Positions 6,967 to 10,784 of a stretch of 10,784 nt of DNA are shown piece after piece. Made by a program: the position numbers and the translations under genes. Source of the stretch: Planctomycetaceae bacterium (GTDB taxonomy: Bacteria; Planctomycetota; Planctomycetia; Pirellulales; Pirellulaceae); assembly GCA_003506095.1 (NCBI GenBank), contig DNWZ01000367.1, forward strand, positions 1-10,784, read 5' to 3'. Position 1 is the stretch's first letter; each line of letters begins with the position of its first letter. Under the pieces are notes generated by a model. That model ran no database searches and was not told where the DNA came from. It was given only the letters and a program-made list of their open reading frames with translations.

Positions 6967-9750
6967 GTGACGGGCAATAGATCTAGCTCAGTACGAAAGT
7001 ATGCGATTGGGGGTATCGTTGCTGTCGGTTTAGTCATTCTGTTGACATACCTTGTATTGAATCGCCATCGGTCCGGGGCGAACTACTTGGCAGTCCATGT
7101 GCAAATCCTTGCACCTGAAAATTCGAGGCTTACGCATGATTTGGCCGTGAAGGTTCAGTCACCCCTGAAAACACTTCAGGATTTAACGTCCAGTCCTCAA
7201 GATCCTGGAACATTCCAAGCACCGTGGGCATCGCCTGTTTCAAGGGTGTTGGTTGGAGCTTCGGGGAACGTCGAATTATCAAAGTTCACTTACGATGTTC
7301 GGTGCGGACAGTTTTGGGTTGGTCCAACTCGCAAACTATCGATCAAAAGCATTCGGAAACTCTCTCCGACGGAATTGCCTGAATCCTGGGAGAACGGAGT
7401 CGCGCTGGAGGTCGTGCCACTTGCTGGGTCAATATTGAAATTGCCTGGACAGACCGTGAACTGGCAGGGAGATGTCTGGTTGGTGATGGTACCGGCCATC
7501 CAGATCGGCTTGTTGTGCATTGGCGTTACATTCCTATTCCAGACCACCGTGAAACTGCGATCCAAAACGGCAGTTTCTGCTGAATATGAACCTTTTTCGA
7601 GCAATGGTTATGGGAAAGTTGTGCAGTTGGGGCTGTCGACTGTTTGGGTTGTCGCAGTGCTGGTTATGAGTCACCAAGCCTTCCTGCAACTGCCTCAAAT
7701 GCTGGTGGCATATGACGCGATGCAGTTTTGCATCGCCGGCTTGGCTATTGTCTTCGTCTTCGGCACATCATGGGGCCTGGCGAAATGGGCTGCAGGCCAG
7801 GCGAAGAGCATTCGAATCGACCTTGCCGCCTTTGGTGTCCTGATCGCGATCGGCCTACTTAAGGCTTGGTGGATCGTTCAAAACCCAACAGTACAAATAA
7901 ACGACTATGACATTTACTGGCGAATTGCCAAAGCGATGGCTCGCGAGGAATGGCAGTCTCTGCCGTTCAACCACTCAGGCGCATTGGCGTCGGCGTATGT
8001 GACTCGAGCTTTCCCTTACTACTATCCGGTTGTCAGGATATTTGGCAGTAGTAATGAAGCGATTGCCTGGGCTAACCTGCTCACTCATATGGCAACACTG
8101 TCCGTCAGCTACGTGTTGGCTCGCCGTACGATTGGCTTAGCGGCGGCGATCGCGGCATTACCACTGCTGGCCGGATTTCCTGACTTTTGGTTTGGTCTAA
8201 CGATTGCCAGTCACGATGTTCCGGCAATGTTTCAACTGGTGTGCGTCTTTCTGCTTGTGGATTTCGTTCGTTCTCGAATCATGCAAATGGAACAGAGGCG
8301 ACAACCCAATCATCGCAACGATTGGATTTTGCTAACCGTGATTGCTGTTATTACCGGGATCGTCAGTGGAATCCTCGACGTGCAACGATCATATTGGCCA
8401 TTCCTGGCTACTGCTTTTCTAACAGCGGCGCTGATCTCTCAGGCACATGTCTGGATTTCGAAGCCGAAACCGGGGTTGGGAACCCGGCTGAGAAATCTGA
8501 GTAAGTCTCTTACAGGTGTCAGTCTGTGTGTTCTGATCATGTTCTTCACAGCCTCGGTGATCAGGGGAAAGGTAGTTGAGAAAACAGGGCCTTTGGGGAC
8601 GGTGTCGGTGTTGGCGTATGCTTCCGGCGTAGATAGCAAAACATCCGCCAAATGGAATGATATTGCTCCGTGGGCTCACCGGTATATTCCGAAAGTAGAC
8701 GAGAACAGCAGGTCTGAAGTAGGTTTTCGTCGACTTATCTACGAAAAGGTAATCAGGGCCTCCGATTTTTGGACCCAGTTTATCCGGCGGAATACCGAAC
8801 TCGCGGGATTCAATTACACAATGTATCACGCTGTCGACAAAGAGGACAAAGTACATTCTGAGGAGGAAAAAATTTCGTGGTATGAGGCGAAGAGTTTCTA
8901 CTGTGTATGTTTTGGCTTTGGAATTGCTGTGTTGTTTGTCTTGCGGTTGATTTTAAGTGCACGGGTTCCGTTTCTTCCCGGAGAAGTTTTTCCATTACTG
9001 TTTTCAGTAACTGGATTTCTGCTGCTACTTACGGTCCCGGAGTCAGTAGCCGTCTACGACATTTTCCTAGTGTTCCCACTCTGCTGGTCAGCATCTTTTC
9101 TTTTTGCATTGCGGCCAAGCAACGGGAAAACATCTTCGGAATACGTCGAATGGTCGAGGATGATAGCAAGAGCTGGGCGCGGACTATTGGTTTTAACAGT
9201 CTTTTTCTTTTGTCATGTGTTGATCGGCCGAATGGTAAAGTCTGCTTGGCCGCCCTTTGTTACACCTGTAGCCACTGCAATGCTTACAAAGTCAGGAGAA
9301 GGATCGTTTCTGGTACCGTCTATAATTCGCGATGAGGTCAGCTCATCCGTGTCTTTTCCTTCTGACTCGGAACAAATTGAACGCGGTCAGTGGACCGGAA
9401 TCCATATCGATTTGCCAATAGCCAACGCTTCAAATTCAAAACTGTACTTCTTTCTGAGTACAGATCAGCGTCGTCGTAAGCAAACGGAAAGAGATCACTG
9501 GGACAGGACTCCGGTGCGGTATGAATTGGTTCTGAGCGGCGAGGTCATTTCGAGCGGATTGCTTGAAGATTTGCAGGAACCGCAGTTTATCTCTGTCGAT
9601 TTGGGTAGAAGGCAGGAAGTGCAGCACGACCGGTTGGACTTACGGTTGATCAGCGAGAGGGCGTGGAAATTGGAACCAGAACAACCCGCCCCAGTGATTG
9701 CGATAGAATATGCTTTCTATCATCACAGCGTTGACCCTAGCTCGTGGTAA
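6967..9750 (+). CDS. Large multi-spanning membrane protein, probable GT-C type glycosyltransferase or glycan polymerase
   Basis: A 927-residue integral inner-membrane protein. The start is GTG 6967, with a purine-rich AGAAAG at 6955-6960; the ATG at 6950 is out of frame and closes after six codons. A first membrane segment spans about 13-31, followed by a soluble domain (about 38-168) and further hydrophobic segments near 171-191, 222-240, 250-272, 285-305, 366-384, 388-403, 408-433, 452-471, 477-493 and 514-530. A loop follows (531-642), then segments near 643-664, 672-690, 694-714 and 738-756, and a hydrophilic C-terminal domain of about 170 residues. The sequence NDYDIYWRIAKAM (312-324) directly follows a membrane segment and resembles the acidic first-loop site of GT-C enzymes such as the PMT/ArnT group, which use lipid-linked sugar donors. 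Its neighbours support work on a lipid-linked glycan. The architecture is clear. The GT-C assignment is moderate; an O-antigen-ligase or polymerase-like role is possible. Confidence 0.8.
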   Translation: MTGNRSSSVRKYAIGGIVAVGLVILLTYLVLNRHRSGANYLAVHVQILAPENSRLTHDLAVKVQSPLKTLQDLTSSPQDPGTFQAPWASPVSRVLVGASGNVELSKFTYDVRCGQFWVGPTRKLSIKSIRKLSPTELPESWENGVALEVVPLAGSILKLPGQTVNWQGDVWLVMVPAIQIGLLCIGVTFLFQTTVKLRSKTAVSAEYEPFSSNGYGKVVQLGLSTVWVVAVLVMSHQAFLQLPQMLVAYDAMQFCIAGLAIVFVFGTSWGLAKWAAGQAKSIRIDLAAFGVLIAIGLLKAWWIVQNPTVQINDYDIYWRIAKAMAREEWQSLPFNHSGALASAYVTRAFPYYYPVVRIFGSSNEAIAWANLLTHMATLSVSYVLARRTIGLAAAIAALPLLAGFPDFWFGLTIASHDVPAMFQLVCVFLLVDFVRSRIMQMEQRRQPNHRNDWILLTVIAVITGIVSGILDVQRSYWPFLATAFLTAALISQAHVWISKPKPGLGTRLRNLSKSLTGVSLCVLIMFFTASVIRGKVVEKTGPLGTVSVLAYASGVDSKTSAKWNDIAPWAHRYIPKVDENSRSEVGFRRLIYEKVIRASDFWTQFIRRNTELAGFNYTMYHAVDKEDKVHSEEEKISWYEAKSFYCVCFGFGIAVLFVLRLILSARVPFLPGEVFPLLFSVTGFLLLLTVPESVAVYDIFLVFPLCWSASFLFALRPSNGKTSSEYVEWSRMIARAGRGLLVLTVFFFCHVLIGRMVKSAWPPFVTPVATAMLTKSGEGSFLVPSIIRDEVSSSVSFPSDSEQIERGQWTGIHIDLPIANASNSKLYFFLSTDQRRRKQTERDHWDRTPVRYELVLSGEVISSGLLEDLQEPQFISVDLGRRQEVQHDRLDLRLISERAWKLEPEQPAPVIAIEYAFYHHSVDPSSW

Positions 9751-10231
9751 ACATCGATAATGGATTAGGAATTGAAATTGAAATTGTCTCGAATCGTCTC
9801 TCAATGAATTTTACATTGACAGCGACAAGGTGCCCGACGTTTTTCAGTTGGTAAACTGTAATCTAGCTAGCCTGGCTGCGATGTTTCTATATTGCCTGTG
9901 CGGATTGTGTAGGATCACCTCAGGACTTGCTGTCCTCCAACGATTTGCGCGGTTGCGACGGTTTCGAAATATCTCTTTACGGAATTCTCAGTAATTTGGT
10001 GGCAAGAATTGTTGATTCCAACGCGGTACACAATGCGTATGAGGCAACGTCTTTTCCAACAACACCTGTTCGCAGGAAGCTCATTAACCGACTGAACGTT
10101 TGTTGCCGCTTTTTAAAGCCTATGAGCATACGACGGCCCTGCACGAACATGCGGCTTACTTCGATTCATCATTGCGCTTTAAAGTGGTTACTGTTTTGGA
10201 AAAATCGAAAGCATGTCCAATACCGAGATGA
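9744..10231 (+). pseudogene. Possible decayed gene between the membrane protein and the aminotransferase
   Basis: About 460 bases lie between the large membrane protein and the aminotransferase without an intact gene. Protein-like segments appear in changing frames. From GTG 9744, which overlaps the upstream stop, comes VNIDNGLGIEIEIVSNRLS. A second frame around 9800-9870 gives FYIDSDKVPDVFQLVNCN. A third around 10055-10090 gives LFQQHLFAGSSLTD. Bases 10088-10231 give LLPLFKAYEHTTALHEHA and YFDSSLRFKVVTVLEKSK, ending at TGA 10229-10231, which overlaps an aminotransferase ATG as ATGA. Gene-like junctions at both ends plus frame switches inside are what a frameshifted pseudogene of about 160 codons would look like. 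The start also contains a small hexamer repeat, TTGAAA, at 9772-9786, a possible slippage site. I recognise no family. The alternative is ordinary non-coding DNA with chance open stretches; a 106-codon frame also runs across the region at 9927-10247. Confidence 0.35.
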
Positions 10232-10784
10232 CTGTTCCATTTCTTGATTTAAAAACTCAAAATCGCGCCGCTTGGCATGAATTAAAAGTAATTATCGAGT
10301 CCCTTGTAGGAGAGGCCCAATTCATTCTCGGCACTCACGTACAAGCGTTTGAGAGAAGTTTCGCTGCATTCTGCGGTGCCAAACATTGTGTCGGTGTGAA
10401 CAATGGAACCACCGCGTTGCATATGGCGTTAGTGGCATTTGATATCGTTGCGGGCGACGAGGTGATTACAACTCCACACAGCTGGATTAGTACCAGTTGG
10501 GCCATTGCGTACACTGGGGCCACACCCGTTTTTGTTGATATTGACCGCAATTCGTACAACCTTGACCCAAATCTGGTCGAAGCTGCGATCACGTCTCGAA
10601 CAAAAGCAGTCCTTCCCGTTCACTTGTATGGCCACGCCGCTGACATGACTGCTCTGCGTGACATTTGCGAACGACACAATCTGCGACTAATTGAAGATGC
10701 CGCCCAGGCTCATGGTGCCCAGCATGCTGGCCAGACGGTCGGTTCAATCGGTAACGCTGGTTGTTTCAGCTTTTATCCAGGAAA
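10213..10784 (+). CDS. DegT/DnrJ/EryC1/StrS family sugar aminotransferase, N-terminal part; 3' end outside window
   Basis: A PLP-dependent aminotransferase of the sugar type, which transfers an amino group, usually from glutamate, to a keto group on a nucleotide sugar. 190 complete codons are visible of a family length of about 370-400. Motifs in order are VPFLDLKTQ near the start, NNGTTALHMAL (PLP-phosphate region), GDEVITTPHSWISTS, ATPVFVDID, AVLPVHLYG, IEDAAQAHGA (the Asp that binds the pyridine nitrogen), and the final SFYPG. The next codon begins with AA at the window edge, exactly where the catalytic lysine is expected. ATG 10213 gives MSNTEMTVPFLDL; the in-frame ATG 10228 gives MTVPFLDL, equally normal for the family, and sits in an ATGA overlap with a preceding stop. 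A GGAAAA sequence at 10198-10203 slightly favours 10213. Its presence indicates that an amino sugar is part of the glycan. The family is very secure; the exact sugar is unknown. Confidence 0.96.
   Translation, partial: MSNTEMTVPFLDLKTQNRAAWHELKVIIESLVGEAQFILGTHVQAFERSFAAFCGAKHCVGVNNGTTALHMALVAFDIVAGDEVITTPHSWISTSWAIAYTGATPVFVDIDRNSYNLDPNLVEAAITSRTKAVLPVHLYGHAADMTALRDICERHNLRLIEDAAQAHGAQHAGQTVGSIGNAGCFSFYPG

Noticed and set aside
8419..8856. Minus-strand 145-codon frame inside the membrane protein gene
   Set aside because: Lies wholly within a continuous, well-structured coding region and has no recognisable features.
9816..9821. TTGACA, a perfect sigma-70 -35 hexamer, as promoter for the aminotransferase
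   Set aside because: No acceptable -10 hexamer lies 16-19 bases downstream, and it sits about 390 bases from the start codon.
9927..10247. 106-codon plus-strand frame as a real gene
   Set aside because: Composition looks random, it has no family motifs, and it runs 35 bases into the aminotransferase. Frame-switching segments in the other frames look more protein-like.

Overview
The window is a dense, all plus-strand stretch of a surface-glycan (O-antigen, capsule or exopolysaccharide) biosynthesis cluster. It holds three intact GT4-type glycosyltransferases, two unrelated-looking asparagine-synthetase-family amidotransferases (one cut by the left edge), one very large multi-spanning membrane protein, and the start of a DegT/DnrJ/EryC1/StrS sugar aminotransferase (cut by the right edge). 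GC is close to 50%, Shine-Dalgarno sequences are weak, and two of the apparent starts are GTG. This suits a Gram-negative-type environmental bacterium. A planctomycete-like lineage is my guess, from overall style only, and is low confidence.

Layout. 1-6635 reads like one operon: asparagine synthetase (partial) -> broken glycosyltransferase remnant -> GT4 -> GT4 -> second asparagine-synthetase-like protein -> GT4. Junctions overlap by 14, 4, 8 and 4 bases, or leave a 28-base gap. 6636-6966 is a gene-free stretch unusually rich in inverted repeats. 6967-9750 encodes a 927-residue membrane protein of likely GT-C or polymerase type. 9744-10231 has no intact gene, but short protein-like stretches in shifting frames suggest a decayed gene. 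From 10213 the aminotransferase begins, and the window ends at its expected PLP-lysine codon.

How the genes could work together. The aminotransferase would make an amino-sugar nucleotide, the GT4 enzymes would assemble sugars on a carrier at the cytoplasmic face, and the asparagine-synthetase-like enzymes would amidate a carboxylate, for example a uronic acid of the repeat unit. The large membrane protein would act on lipid-linked material at the periplasmic side. This pathway is inferred from families and context; no substrate can be read from the sequence.

Most interesting points: (i) a glycosyltransferase fossil directly upstream of its intact paralogue; (ii) the true start of the second amidotransferase is ATG 3892, which exposes the Cys2 nucleophile, while its ATP-binding loop deviates from consensus; (iii) a hairpin-dense intergenic region that may be a structured RNA or leader; (iv) an odd histidine/arginine-rich tail on the third GT4; (v) a probable decayed gene before the aminotransferase. 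I do not see a CRISPR array, insertion sequence, tRNA or rRNA.
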